The translations under genes and the position numbers were made by a program. A stretch of DNA of 64,000 nucleotides from SZUA-320 sp963707875 (GTDB taxonomy: Bacteria > Gemmatimonadota > Gemmatimonadetes > Gemmatimonadales > GWC2-71-9): assembly GCA_963707875.1 (NCBI GenBank), contig CAVPRU010000014.1, positions 124,001 to 188,000 of the forward strand. Direction: 5' to 3'. Numbering within the stretch: position 1 is the first letter of the stretch; every line of letters starts with the position of its first letter. The notes below the pieces were generated by a model. That model searched no databases. It was not told the DNA's origin and saw only the letters and a program-made list of their open reading frames with translations. This document shows, piece by piece, positions 45,256 through 55,313 of the stretch.

Positions 45256-45999
45256 TTAGGGCCGGAGTGCGAGGTAGGCAACCATCCGGCCGTCCCGGCC
45301 CCCGCTTCGCCGGTGGCTGAAGAGCCGATCCGGGAGTTCCGACGAACATAATTGTGATGTGGATATCTCCCCTACCCCCATCCGCCTCGCCTGCGCCACC
45401 AGCACCACCCGAAGGTCCACCTGGAACGGGCCGGTCCCCGGGCAGGCGACCCCCAGGGCCCTCGGCACCTCGGCGCCAACCTCGTAGCAGGCCCCACAGA
45501 TCCCCGGGCCCAAGTGCATGGCGACGTCTTCCACCCGGGTCCCCGCCCGCGCCTGGAGGCACTCGATCCCGGCGGCCAGGATTCCCGCGGCGGTTCCCCG
45601 CCACCCGGCATGGAGCAGGGCGACGGCCCGGGCGGCCGGATCCACCAGATAGACCGGGATGCAGTCGGCCACCGTCACGGCGAGCAGCAGGCCCGGGGTC
45701 CGGCTGGCGTGGCCGTCGCTGCCGTCGTGGAGGGAGAGACCGGCCGGGAGATCCCGGTGCCAGCTGACCCGGTTGCCGTGAACTTGGCGGGAGACCACCA
45801 CCGACCGGGCACCGGTCGCCGCCTGGAGGGCCCGCCAGCGGTCCAGGACGGCCCCGACCGGAGCGCCTCCCGCCAACCCGAGGTCGAAGGGAGCCGGCTC
45901 CCTCCCTCGCTCGGTGATTCCCGCCACCACCCTGAACCGTTCGGACCAGCCGGGCACTTCCGTGTGGGGTACCTCGACCGGAGAGTCGGGGCTAGTCAC
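45256..45999 (-). CDS. pgeF: Peptidoglycan editing factor PgeF (YfiH, laccase-like domain)
   Basis: 247 residues. Copper/zinc-type site motifs: RQVHGNRV, VTVADCIPVYLVD, LLHAGWRGTAAGI and LGPGICGACYEVG. The family prevents wrong muropeptide incorporation in E. coli and also shows purine-nucleoside activity; its reaction here is not certain. GTG 45999 overlaps the murA stop, so it is coupled to a peptidoglycan gene, which fits the editing role. Confidence 0.92.
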   Translation of the reverse strand: MTSPDSPVEVPHTEVPGWSERFRVVAGITERGREPAPFDLGLAGGAPVGAVLDRWRALQAATGARSVVVSRQVHGNRVSWHRDLPAGLSLHDGSDGHASRTPGLLLAVTVADCIPVYLVDPAARAVALLHAGWRGTAAGILAAGIECLQARAGTRVEDVAMHLGPGICGACYEVGAEVPRALGVACPGTGPFQVDLRVVLVAQARRMGVGEISTSQLCSSELPDRLFSHRRSGGRDGRMVAYLALRP

Positions 46000-47272
46000 T
46001 CCGGGCGATCTGCGCCCCAAGGGCCTGGAGTCGCTCGTCGATCCGTTCATAGCCCCGATCGATCTGTCCGATGTTGTGGATCACGCTCTCCCCTTCGGCT
46101 GCCAGGGCGGCCAGCAGGATCGCCATACCGGCCCTGATATCCGGCGATTCCACTCGACTTCCCCGGAGCCGGGACGGCCCGTGGATGACCGCCCGGTGCG
46201 GATCGCACAGGACGATGCGGGCCCCCATCCCGATCAGCTTGTCGACGAAGAAGAGTCGCGACTCGAACATCTTCTCGAACACCAGCAACACCCCCGCGCA
46301 CTGGGTGGCGGTGACCAGGGCGATCGACATCACGTCGGCGGGAAACGCCGGCCAGGGTCCGTCTTCCAACTTGGGGATGTGGTCCCCGAGATCCGGACGG
46401 ATCCGGCGCTCCTGGTTGGCGTCGACATGCAGCTGGTCGCCCTCCAGGCGGGGGCGGACCCCCAGCCGGTCGAAACCCAGCAGGATGCTCCGGAGGTCGG
46501 TTCCCCGAACCCCCTCGATCGTCAACCCGCTGTTGGTGACCGCGGCGAGTCCGATGAAGCTGCCGATCTCGATGTGGTCGGGCCCGATCTCGAACTGGGT
46601 CCCCCGGAGCGGGCGCCCGCCCTGAACCCGATAGGTGTTGCTGCCGATGCCGTCGATCTCCGCCCCCATGGCCACCAGGAACCGGGCCAGATCCTGGACG
46701 TGGGGCTCGCTGGCCGCGTTCCGGAGTATGGTCTCACCCTGGGCGACGACCGCCGCCAGAAGCGCGTTCTCGGTCCCGGTGACCGATGGCTCATCCAGAA
46801 ACAGGTCCGTCCCGACCAATCGGCGCGCCTCGATCTCATAGTGCGCCCCCACGAGGATCGACGCCCCGAGGGCCTCGAACGCCATCATGTGGGTGTCGAT
46901 TCGGCGCCGGCCGATGACGTCCCCCCCGGGGGGTGGGAGCTTGACCGTCCCGAATCGGCCCAGCAGCGGGCCGGCGAGCAGGATCGAGGCCCGGATTCGG
47001 GCGCAGAGGTCGGGATCGAGCGGTCGGCTCTCGGCGTGGGCCGGATCGATCCGGAGCGCGTTGGATCCGGTCCAGGTGACCTCGGCGCCCAGATGGGCGA
47101 TCAGGGCCGCCATGTCCTCAACATCGCGGATCCGGGGCACGTTGAGCAGGTCCACCGGCCCCTCGGCCAGGAGGGTCGCGGCCAGAATGGGGAGCGCCGC
47201 ATTCTTGTTTCCCGCCGGGCGTATCGTACCCCGGAGTGGGGCACCACCCTGAACAACGAATCGCTGAGCCAT
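45992..47272 (-). CDS. murA: UDP-N-acetylglucosamine 1-carboxyvinyltransferase
   Basis: 426 residues from ATG 47272 (MAQRFVVQGGAPLRGTIRPA). First committed step of peptidoglycan synthesis, target of fosfomycin. GNKNAALPILAATLL is the UDP-GlcNAc site. The loop that normally carries the catalytic Cys reads LPPPGGDVIGRRRIDTH; at the Cys position (usually GGCxIG) there is Asp, as in the naturally fosfomycin-resistant Cys-to-Asp variants. The plus-strand gene starts 74 bp away, divergently. Confidence 0.94.
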   Translation of the reverse strand: MAQRFVVQGGAPLRGTIRPAGNKNAALPILAATLLAEGPVDLLNVPRIRDVEDMAALIAHLGAEVTWTGSNALRIDPAHAESRPLDPDLCARIRASILLAGPLLGRFGTVKLPPPGGDVIGRRRIDTHMMAFEALGASILVGAHYEIEARRLVGTDLFLDEPSVTGTENALLAAVVAQGETILRNAASEPHVQDLARFLVAMGAEIDGIGSNTYRVQGGRPLRGTQFEIGPDHIEIGSFIGLAAVTNSGLTIEGVRGTDLRSILLGFDRLGVRPRLEGDQLHVDANQERRIRPDLGDHIPKLEDGPWPAFPADVMSIALVTATQCAGVLLVFEKMFESRLFFVDKLIGMGARIVLCDPHRAVIHGPSRLRGSRVESPDIRAGMAILLAALAAEGESVIHNIGQIDRGYERIDERLQALGAQIARSD

Positions 47273-47345
47273 GGGGCAAACCTCGCGCTCGACGGCCCGG
47301 TGCGTCAAGGCACCATTCGTCAAGAGGGATGCTTATCTTAGAAAC

Positions 47346-47786
47346 ATGCCGATTCTCGGAACCCTGATCATGCTCCAGACCGGGGCCGCTCAGCCGGCGG
47401 CCTGGGTCGGTCCGACCATGGCCATTTCCCTTGCCGTCCTGGCGCTGTCGTTCGTGGTGATCGCGGCCATGGCGGCGGTCATTGGCACCCGCACGCTTCG
47501 CGCCGGGCGCCGGGTCGAGGAGGCCGCGGACGCGACCCGGGGGCTCGCGGTCAAGGTCCAGGACGAGGTCACCGAACTGGTCCGGACCAGTCAGCGGCTT
47601 CGGTTCGAGGTGGACCGGGGGGTCCGGCGGGCCAAGCGACGGCTCCAGGATCTGGACGCCGTCGCCGAGGTCGTGCAGGAGGAGATCGAGGAGACGGCGC
47701 TGGACGTCGCCGCCACGCTGCGCACCGTCCGGGTTGGACGCGGGGTGCTCGGCCGGATCACTCGGCTGCTCTGGAAGCGCCGGTGA
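47346..47786 (+). CDS. Single-pass membrane protein with cytoplasmic coiled coil
   Basis: 146 residues from ATG 47346 (MPILGTLIMLQTGAAQPAAW); the open frame from 47271 would begin inside murA. One membrane segment (about residues 24-45, ISLAVLALSFVVIAAMAAVI), then a long charged helix (EEAADATRGLAVKVQDEVTE, VDRGVRRAKRRLQDLDAVAE), DUF948-like. Role unknown. Its stop overlaps the next start (GTGA). Confidence 0.7.
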   Translation: MPILGTLIMLQTGAAQPAAWVGPTMAISLAVLALSFVVIAAMAAVIGTRTLRAGRRVEEAADATRGLAVKVQDEVTELVRTSQRLRFEVDRGVRRAKRRLQDLDAVAEVVQEEIEETALDVAATLRTVRVGRGVLGRITRLLWKRR

Positions 47787-48790
47787 CCGGTCGCCGCCTG
47801 CTCGGGGCGGCACTGGTCGGGTTCGCCGCCCTGTTCCTGCTGCCCGACCCGCTCTGGGCGTGGACCCCGGGCACCCACATCTGGCTGGCCGAGTCCGTCC
47901 TGGCCAATCTCCATCTCCTTCCGCCCCAGGTGGCGGACCTGCTGCACGCTTTCCCCTTCGATTTCCTGTACGGCAGCATCGCCCCCGACACCTCGCTGGC
48001 CAAGAAGTACGTTCCCCCGGGGCGGCACAGTCACTACTGGCAGATCGGGCGGGAGGTCTTCGATCAAGCCCCGAGCGACGCCCTGCGGGCGTTCGGCATG
48101 GGCTACCTGTCCCACCTGGCGGCGGACACGGTGGCCCACAACTTCTACGTGCCGCGCCAACTATTACTGACCAGCAGTACCCGCTCGATGGGCCACTCCT
48201 ACTGGGAGCTGCGGGTGGAGACCCATCTGACCGACGCCTTTGCACGACAGGCCCGCGACATCATCATGCTCGACCACCAGGCCGCCGATCGGCACCTGGA
48301 GCGGATCATCTCCCCGACCATCTTCAGCGTCCGGACCAATCGCCGTCTGTTCAGGGGCCTGGTGCATCTGGCGCACACCAAGAGTTGGCAACGAGCCATG
48401 AGCACCGCCCGGGAACGGAGCCGGTGGATTCTGACCGACGCGGACGTGGATCGGCACCTGGCCGCGACCTACGATGTAACCATGGAGGCGCTGATTCACC
48501 CGACCGTCCCGGCGCTGGCCCTCGATCTGGACCCGATCGGGGCACGCAATCTCCGGCATGCCAAGCGGATGCGCCGCTCGGAGGTGTTGAAGGGCGTCTG
48601 GTTCGAGCCGGAGCGGCTGATTCCGATGGCGGAAGCGGAGTTCGGCTTGCCCTCGCAGTTGCCGGGGTTCTGGCAGGATTCCATCATCGTGCGTCCTTGG
48701 CTGACGGCCGGGACGAATGGTGACGATCAGGCAGAGCGAAGTGCGGCGACCCCATCGAGCAACCGCTCCACTTCCTCGTCGGAGTTGTAG
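47783..48790 (+). CDS. Zinc-dependent phospholipase C-like secreted protein
   Basis: 335 residues with a signal peptide (LLGAALVGFAALFLLPDPLW), then AWTPGTHIWLAESVL at the probable mature end, as in the S1-P1/PlcC family where the N-terminal Trp and His bind zinc. His-rich blocks follow: GRHSHYWQIG, FGMGYLSHLAADTVAHNFYV. The family is annotated as zinc-dependent phospholipase C, but substrates are mostly untested. The last 64 bp overlap the convergent desulfurase-like gene. Confidence 0.78.
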   Translation: MTGRRLLGAALVGFAALFLLPDPLWAWTPGTHIWLAESVLANLHLLPPQVADLLHAFPFDFLYGSIAPDTSLAKKYVPPGRHSHYWQIGREVFDQAPSDALRAFGMGYLSHLAADTVAHNFYVPRQLLLTSSTRSMGHSYWELRVETHLTDAFARQARDIIMLDHQAADRHLERIISPTIFSVRTNRRLFRGLVHLAHTKSWQRAMSTARERSRWILTDADVDRHLAATYDVTMEALIHPTVPALALDLDPIGARNLRHAKRMRRSEVLKGVWFEPERLIPMAEAEFGLPSQLPGFWQDSIIVRPWLTAGTNGDDQAERSAATPSSNRSTSSSEL

Positions 48791-49971
48791 CAGGAATAGC
48801 CCACCCGGACCAAACCCTCCCTTTCCAATCCCAGCCGTTCCAGGACGGTGGCCGCGTAGAAGTCCCCGTGCGAGAGGAACAGCCCCCGATCGACCAGCCG
48901 GCGGGCCACCGCCTCACTCGAATGGCCGGCGACGGTGAAACCGAGGGTGGAGGTTCGGGGACGGTCGGGGCCGGGGCCGTAGACGGTGACCCCGGGGAGG
49001 GCCGCCAGCCCCTCCCAAGTGCGCCGGACCTGGGCCGCCGCCCGGGCATGGAGCACGGCGTAGCTGTCCCGCAGTGCCTCGCGCAGGGTGGTCCGCCCTG
49101 GAGCCAGATCACCCAGAAACCGGATCGCCGCTTCGGTCCCGGCGATCGCTTCATGACTCAGGGTGCCGGTCTCGAGCCGCTCCGGCGCCGTGTCCGGCGC
49201 GGGCGCCAGTCGGGGAACCCGCACCGCGGCCAGCAGGTCACCGCGACCCCAGAGGACCCCGAGGTGGGGACCATAGAACTTGTACGGTGAGCAGGCGAAG
49301 AAATCGCAACCGGTACGGTCCACGTCGGGGAGCAGGTGGGGGGTCGAGTGGACTCCATCCACGAAGGAAAGCGCCCCGGCCGCCCGAGCCAGGTCGCAGG
49401 CGCGCCGCACGTCGGAGACGACGCCCAGCGCATTGGAGGCGGCCCCGATCGCCAGGAGCTTCGTGCGAGGGCCGATCGACCGCTCCAGCGCTTCCCAGAT
49501 CAACTCGCCGCTGGCCGGGTTGAACGGCACCGACCGGATCACGATCCCGCGTTCGGCTTCCAGGACGGTCCAGGGTGCCCGGTTCGCGTGATGATCGAGA
49601 TCGGTAATCACCACCTCGTCCCCGGGACCCCACTCGCGGGCCAGCCCCCGCGCCAGATGGAAGGTCAGCGTGGTCATGTTCTGGCCGAATACAACCTCCG
49701 AAGCCCGTCCATTCAGAAACTCTGCGACCACCTCCCGGGCCTGGAGGATGATGTCATCGGTTTCCTCGCTGGACGGATAGGCCCAATGGGTGTTGGCGTT
49801 GTGGTGGGTGAGGTAGTCCACCATCGCCCCCAGCACCACCTGTGGGACCTGGGTGCCACCGGGTCCGTCGAGAAAGGCCACCGGGTGCCCCCGATGGCGA
49901 CGGCGAAGCGCCGGAAACGCTTCCTGGATCGTCGTGAGATCCGCCACCGCTGGCGTCGTCGTGTCCCTCAT
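48727..49971 (-). CDS. Cysteine desulfurase-like PLP enzyme (class V aminotransferase)
   Basis: 414 residues. Fold-type I PLP enzyme: FLDGPGGTQVP at the N-terminus, TDLDHHANRAPW, AASNALGVVSDV and CSPYKFYGPHLGVLWG with the PLP lysine. It belongs to the desulfurase-like branch of SufS/CsdA relatives (TIGR01976 type). Whether it moves sulfur is not known; the Cys loop of true SufS is not obvious. The stop of this gene overlaps the convergent phospholipase-like gene, and its start overlaps gatB. Confidence 0.88.
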   Translation of the reverse strand: MRDTTTPAVADLTTIQEAFPALRRRHRGHPVAFLDGPGGTQVPQVVLGAMVDYLTHHNANTHWAYPSSEETDDIILQAREVVAEFLNGRASEVVFGQNMTTLTFHLARGLAREWGPGDEVVITDLDHHANRAPWTVLEAERGIVIRSVPFNPASGELIWEALERSIGPRTKLLAIGAASNALGVVSDVRRACDLARAAGALSFVDGVHSTPHLLPDVDRTGCDFFACSPYKFYGPHLGVLWGRGDLLAAVRVPRLAPAPDTAPERLETGTLSHEAIAGTEAAIRFLGDLAPGRTTLREALRDSYAVLHARAAAQVRRTWEGLAALPGVTVYGPGPDRPRTSTLGFTVAGHSSEAVARRLVDRGLFLSHGDFYAATVLERLGLEREGLVRVGYSCYNSDEEVERLLDGVAALRSA

Positions 49972-51386
49972 CCCTTGAGCCTCCTCAGCAGTACCGGCTG
50001 CACCCCTTTGGGATCCGCCTTGCCCTGGCTTCGCTTCATGACCTGCCCGACCAGAAACCCGAGCAGCTTTGCTTCCCCACCGCGGAACCGGGTCACCTCG
50101 GCTGGGCAGGCGGCGATCACCTCGTCGACCCAGGCTTCGAGCGCTCCGGTGTCCCGGACCTGGATCAGCCCCAGCCGTTCCGCCGCCACCAGTGGTGCTT
50201 CCCCACCCACCAGTTCGGGGAGCACCTTCTTGGCCGCCTGCAGGCTGACGGTGCCGGCGGCGACCAGCCCGATCAGAGCCGCCAGCCGAACGGGCTCAAC
50301 CGCAAACGCCCCGGTCTCGTTGTAGCCGGTCATCACCTCCGACATCACCCAATTGGCGGCCGCCTTCGGATCGGCTCCGGCACCCACCACCAGTTCGAAA
50401 TAGTCGGCCAGCGCCACCTCGCTGCTCAGCACCCCGGTGTCATAGTCCGGCAGACCATACACCCGTCCCAGGCGGGCCCGCTTGGCGTCCGGCAGCTCGG
50501 GCAACGCCGCGCGTTCCTGCTCCACCCACGCCGGGGCCAGCACCAGGGGCGGGAGGTCAGGCTCGGGGAAGTAGCGATAGTCGTGGCTCGCCTCCTTGGA
50601 CCGCATCGGGCGCGCCTGACCCACGGCCGCGTCGTACAGCATGGTCACCTGACTGATCTCGCCGCCGCTTTCCAGCACCTGGATCTGGCGATCCCGCTCG
50701 GCCTCAAGAGCCCGCTCCACGTTCGCAAAGCTGTTCAGGTTCTTGATCTCGGTCTTGGTGCCCAGCCGGGTCTCCCCTGCTTGGCGAACCGAGACGTTGG
50801 CGTCCACCCGGAGACTTCCCTGCTCCATGCTGCAATCACTGATGCCGGCGTACAGCAGCACCTGCTTCATCGCGGTGAGGTAGGCCCGGGCATCGGCCGG
50901 TGAACCCAGGTCCGGCTCGCTCACGATTTCTGCCAGGGGAACCCCCGCCCGGTTGAGATCCACCGCAGTCATCCCGGGGAAGCGATCGTGCAGCGACTTG
51001 CCCGCGTCCTCCTCCAGATGGAGCCGGGTGATCCCGACGGTCAGCTCGCCCCGCTCCGGGGACCCGATCCGGAGTTGTCCTCCCGTGGCGAGCGGCCGGT
51101 CGAACTGGCTGATCTGATAGCCCTTCGGAAGGTCCGGGTAGAAGTAGTTCTTCCGGCTGAAGATGCTGGTCCCATGGATGGTGCAGCCCAGCGCCAGCGC
51201 GGCCCGCACCCCGAGGCGGACCGCTTCCTCATTGGGGACCGGCAGCGCCCCCGGGAGACCAAGGCAGACCGGGCAGACGTTGGTGTTCGGCTGTTCGCCG
51301 AACACCGCCGCGCAGCCGCAGAACATCTTGCTCCGGGTCGCCAGCTGGACGTGGACCTCGAGCCCGATGACCGTTTCCCAGCTCAT
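49968..51386 (-). CDS. gatB: Glutamyl/aspartyl-tRNA amidotransferase subunit B
   Basis: 472 residues; the kinase and tRNA-binding subunit of GatCAB, which turns Glu-tRNA-Gln (and Asp-tRNA-Asn) into the amide form. Motifs: VIGLEVHVQLATRSKMFCGC, CPVCLGLPGALP, SIFSRKNYFYPDLPKGYQIS, and the C-terminal YqeY-like domain. Zinc cysteines are present. The gatC-gatA-gatB order is on one strand with 4-base overlaps. Confidence 0.97.
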   Translation of the reverse strand: MSWETVIGLEVHVQLATRSKMFCGCAAVFGEQPNTNVCPVCLGLPGALPVPNEEAVRLGVRAALALGCTIHGTSIFSRKNYFYPDLPKGYQISQFDRPLATGGQLRIGSPERGELTVGITRLHLEEDAGKSLHDRFPGMTAVDLNRAGVPLAEIVSEPDLGSPADARAYLTAMKQVLLYAGISDCSMEQGSLRVDANVSVRQAGETRLGTKTEIKNLNSFANVERALEAERDRQIQVLESGGEISQVTMLYDAAVGQARPMRSKEASHDYRYFPEPDLPPLVLAPAWVEQERAALPELPDAKRARLGRVYGLPDYDTGVLSSEVALADYFELVVGAGADPKAAANWVMSEVMTGYNETGAFAVEPVRLAALIGLVAAGTVSLQAAKKVLPELVGGEAPLVAAERLGLIQVRDTGALEAWVDEVIAACPAEVTRFRGGEAKLLGFLVGQVMKRSQGKADPKGVQPVLLRRLKG

Positions 51387-52762
51387 CGGACCTCCTCCGT
51401 GGCTGGGAGATTCCGTTCCAGCACCCCAGCCGCTTCCAGCATCAGGGTATCCCCGAGGTAGGGCGCGATGAACTGACCGCCGACGGGGAGGCCCTCACTC
51501 CGCCCGATCGGGACACTCACCCCGGGCAGACCGGCCAGGTTGACGGCGCAGACGAAGATGTCGGCCAGGTACATGGCCACCGGATCGCCGATCTTCTCGC
51601 CGGCCTTGAAAGCGGTACTCGGCGCGGTCGGGGTGAAGAGCAGGTCCACCCCACCGGCAAAGACGCCCTGAAAATCGGCGGCGATCGCTGAACGCATCCG
51701 CTGGGCCTTGCCGTAATAGGCGTCGTAGTATCCGGAACTGAGCACGTAGGTGCCGGTCAGAATTCGACGGCGCACCTCGGGGCCGAAGCCGCGCCCCCGG
51801 GTCTGCCGGTACAGCCCCCGCAGGTCAACCGCCGTGTCCGGTCGGCTGGGGCCGTAGCGGACCCCATCGTAGCGGGCCAGGTTGGCGGACGCCTCGGCTG
51901 GCGCGATGATATAGTAGGTCGGCACCGCGAACGGCGAGTGAGGCAACGAGACCGGAACGACCTTGCCCCCCAGAGCTCGAATGGCGGCCACCGCCCGGTC
52001 GGTCGCCGCCCGGACTCCGGAGTCGAGGTCGGCCGGGAAGTACTCTTCCGGGAGCCCGATCGTGAGCCCCGAAAAGTCCTTCCGGCCCAACGGCAGGGCC
52101 ACGGGTGGACGATCCAGCGACGTGGCATCGAGCGGATCGTGGCCGCTGATGGTATGGAGCACCCGGGCGGCGTCATCCACCGTCTGCCCGAAGACCGAGA
52201 CGCAATCGAGCGAGGACCCGAAGGCCACGAGACCATAGCGGCTCACGGTACCGTACGAGGGCTTGACGCCGATCACCCCGCAGAAGCTGGCCGGCTGACG
52301 GACCGATCCGCCGGTCTCCGACCCGAGTGCGGCGGGGACGACGCCCGCCGCGACGAGGGCGGCGGAACCGCCGGAGGAGCCCCCGGGAACCCGGGTTGGA
52401 TCGATCGGGTGGAGGACCCGGCCGAAGGCCGAGTGTTCCGTCGAGGACCCCATCGCAAACTCGTCGAGGTTGGCCTTGGCCGCGATCAGCGCCCCGGCCT
52501 GGCGCAACCGCCGGATGACCGTGGCCTCGAAGGGCGACTGGTAGCCCTCCAGAATGCGAGAGCCGCAGGTGGTCGGCGTCCCGAGGGTGGCAAGGTTGTC
52601 CTTGACCGCCACCGGCATTCCCCCCAGCGTCGACCGCCCCATCGCCTCGACCGCCTCCGCCTGTTGCAGCAGGTCCCCGGCCGACCAATGCAGCGTCGCG
52701 TTCAGGCCACTTGCGGCCTCGAGCTTCCGGGCGACTTCGGTCGCCATCTCCCGCACGCTCAT
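51383..52762 (-). CDS. gatA: Glutamyl/aspartyl-tRNA amidotransferase subunit A
   Basis: 459-residue amidase that supplies ammonia from glutamine. Ser-cisSer-Lys triad: Lys in PVAVKDNLATLG, and GGSSGGSAALVAAG plus ALGSETGGSVRQPASFCG for the serines. Length is normal. It overlaps gatC and gatB by 4 bases each. Confidence 0.97.
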   Translation of the reverse strand: MSVREMATEVARKLEAASGLNATLHWSAGDLLQQAEAVEAMGRSTLGGMPVAVKDNLATLGTPTTCGSRILEGYQSPFEATVIRRLRQAGALIAAKANLDEFAMGSSTEHSAFGRVLHPIDPTRVPGGSSGGSAALVAAGVVPAALGSETGGSVRQPASFCGVIGVKPSYGTVSRYGLVAFGSSLDCVSVFGQTVDDAARVLHTISGHDPLDATSLDRPPVALPLGRKDFSGLTIGLPEEYFPADLDSGVRAATDRAVAAIRALGGKVVPVSLPHSPFAVPTYYIIAPAEASANLARYDGVRYGPSRPDTAVDLRGLYRQTRGRGFGPEVRRRILTGTYVLSSGYYDAYYGKAQRMRSAIAADFQGVFAGGVDLLFTPTAPSTAFKAGEKIGDPVAMYLADIFVCAVNLAGLPGVSVPIGRSEGLPVGGQFIAPYLGDTLMLEAAGVLERNLPATEEVR

Positions 52763-53061
52763 GCTGGGTCGTCCATCCCTGCCACCCGAGGGACGATGAA
52801 ATACCCGTGGCGCCAGGCGGGCGCGAGGTCGGCGGGGCCCAGGGTCAGTGGCACCGGGTTCACCACGTCAGGCCGCAGTGGAGTCTGAGAAGGGCCCGGC
52901 AGGAAGTCGGGAAGCTCGTCCCCGCCGTCGTAGCCCTTCAGCTGGGCGACGTAGTCCACGATCCGCTCCAGTTGGGCGACCAGGGTGGGCAGTTCCTCCT
53001 CGGTCACCGCGATCTCCGCCAGCTCGGCGATGCGCTGCACGGCGTTTCGGTCCAGGGTCAC
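52759..53061 (-). CDS. gatC: Glutamyl/aspartyl-tRNA amidotransferase subunit C
   Basis: A 100-residue helper subunit that wraps around GatA and GatB. Family features: RNAVQRIAELAEIAVTEEEL, LVAQLERIVDYVAQL and the C-terminal LRPDVVNPV block. It overlaps pcrA upstream and gatA downstream. Confidence 0.93.
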   Translation of the reverse strand: MTLDRNAVQRIAELAEIAVTEEELPTLVAQLERIVDYVAQLKGYDGGDELPDFLPGPSQTPLRPDVVNPVPLTLGPADLAPAWRHGYFIVPRVAGMDDPA

Positions 53062-55308
53062 TCGCCCTCCCAGGCCTTTTCCAGGCCGGCGTAAGCCACC
53101 AGCAATTGCTTGGTCCCCATCTCCTCGTCATCGAAAAGTACGGTGACTTTCAGTTCCTTCCCCGCCCCGGTCAATCCCTCGATGCTCCCGGTCCCGAACC
53201 GGCGGTGCCGGACCCGCTCCCCCTTCACGAAACGCGGGGCATCCTGGGAGAGCTCCTCGGTCGGGATGCGAAAGACCGAGGACGCTGCCGATGGCGGGGC
53301 TGGAGCGGCGCTGGGTCGCGGCCCGCGGCGGGCACCGGACCACGACCGGTTCGACGGTCCCCCAAAGACCGATGAGGTGCGCTTCTCCTCGATGATCTCC
53401 GGCGGAAGGGCCCGAAGGAAGCGGGACGCCATCCCGGGACGGACCTCACCACCGCGACGACGGGAACGCGCCCAGGCCAGATACAGCTTGTCCTTGGCTC
53501 GGGTGAGCCCGACGTAGAAGAGCCGACGCTCCTCCTCCAGTCCGTCGACCGTTTCCAGGGCCCGGGCCAGGGGGAACAGCCCATCCTCAAGTCCGGTAAT
53601 CGCCACCACCGGCCATTCCAGCCCCTTGGCAGTGTGCAGGGTCATCAGGGTCACCCCCCGTTCCTCGCCCTCCTCCTTGTCCTGGGCCGAAATGAGCGCC
53701 GCTTCGGAGAGGAACCGCTCCAGGGCGGTCCCTTCCCGCTCGTCAATCACCTCGGACCAGTCCGCCGCGGCCGCAATCAGTTCCCGGACATTCTCCCAGC
53801 GATCCGCCCCCTCGGGACCCTCTTTGAGCAGGACCCGCTCGTAATCGATCCGGTTCACGAGATCCTCGAGCACCAGCCCCGGGGAGAGGTCCTCCGAACG
53901 GGTGCGGAGATCGGTGACCAGTTCGGCAAAGCCGATCAGGGCATCGCGGACATTGGGCCGCATGCCTTCGATGCCGCCGGCGAGCGCAGCGGTCGCCAGC
54001 AGCGACTTCTTCCACCTGGTCGCCGTCTCCGCGAGGGAGGCGAGGGTGCTGTCCCCCACCCCCCGGCGAGGAACCGCGATCGCCCGAAGGAAGGCCTCGT
54101 CATCGACCGGGTTGGCCACCAGCCGGAGGTAGGCCAGCAGGTCCTTCACCTCGCGCCGATCGTAGAAGCTGGTGGCGCCAATCAGGCGATAGGGGACCCC
54201 GGCCCGCCGGAAACTCTCCTCCATCGCCCGCGACTGGGAATTGGTCCGATACAGCACCGCCATCTCGAGGTAGGACCAGTCCCCCTCCCGCTGCCGTCGG
54301 GCATACTCGAGCGCGATCCACTCCGCTTCGTCCCGTTCGTCCGCGGCTGCCACCACCGTCACCGACTCCCCACCGGTACGGCGGGTATGCAGGGTCTTTC
54401 CCAGGCGGGAACTGTTCTCGGCGATGACGGCGTTGGCGGCGTCGAGCACGACGCGAGTGGAATCGGTAGTTCTCCTCCAGCCGGACCAGGCGTACGTCAC
54501 CAAAGTCCCGCTGAAACTCCCGCATGTTCTTCACTTCGGCCCCGCGCCAGCCGTAGATGCTCTGGTCATCGTCGCCCACCGCAAACACGTTGCCGTGGCC
54601 TCCCAGGGCCCGCACCAGCTGGTACTGGGCCTTGTTGGTATCCTGAAACTCGTCCACCAGGACGAACTGGAATCGTTCCCGATACCAGGCCAGCCGGTCG
54701 GGGTGGTCCCGGAACAGGTTGAGCGGGTGGAGCATCAGGTCGTCGAAGTCCATCGCGTTGAGGGCCCGGAGCCCCCCGGCGAGGGCGCCCATCACGTCGG
54801 CGGCGACTTTGGTGACGGGGTCCTGCGGGGCGGAAGCGAGCAGCGATTCAGCGCTCTGCATCCGGTTCTTGGCTCCGGAGATGACGGCCTGAATGAGTTT
54901 CGGTGAGAATAACCGGCTCGGATGGTTCCGGTCATCCATCAGCCGACGGATCAGCGACAGCCGGTCGTCCTCATCGTAGATCGTGAAGTTTCGGCTGAAC
55001 CCGATCCGCTCGGCCTCTCGCCGGAGGATGCGGGCGGAGAGCGAGTGGAACGTCCCGATCCAGAGCCCCGCGGGATCGCGCCCCAGCAAGTGGCCAACCC
55101 GCGCCTTCATTTCCCCGGCGGCCCGGTTGGTAAAGGTGACCGCGAAGATCCGTTCAGGGGGGACGCCATGCTCCTGAATGAGGCGGGCGATCCGCACGGT
55201 GAGGACCCGGGTCTTTCCGGATCCCGCACCGGCCAGGACCATGATGGGGCCGTGCACGTGCTCGGCGGCTTCCCGTTGAGTCGGATTGAGACTGCCGAGC
55301 CAGTCCAT
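53058..55308 (-). pseudogene. pcrA: DNA helicase PcrA/UvrD, interrupted by a 1-base frameshift
   Basis: SF1A 3'-5' helicase for repair and replication-fork clearance. The first frame runs from ATG 55308 (MDWLGSLNPTQREAAEHVHG) with Walker A AGAGSGKTRVL and VLVDEFQDTN, and ends at LEENYR. The second frame continues STRVVLDAANAVIAENSSRL, then TLHTAKGLEWPVVAI and GLTRAKDKLYLA, to 53058. Skipping base 54462 restores the consensus NYRST..LDAAN and gives 749 residues, normal for PcrA. With the shift, the protein ends soon after motif III and would be inactive. Because the rest is well kept, a sequencing error is as likely as a real mutation. A C-terminal Tudor-like segment (KGERVRHRRFGTGSIEG) is intact. 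Confidence 0.9.
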
Positions 55309-55313
55309 CGGGG

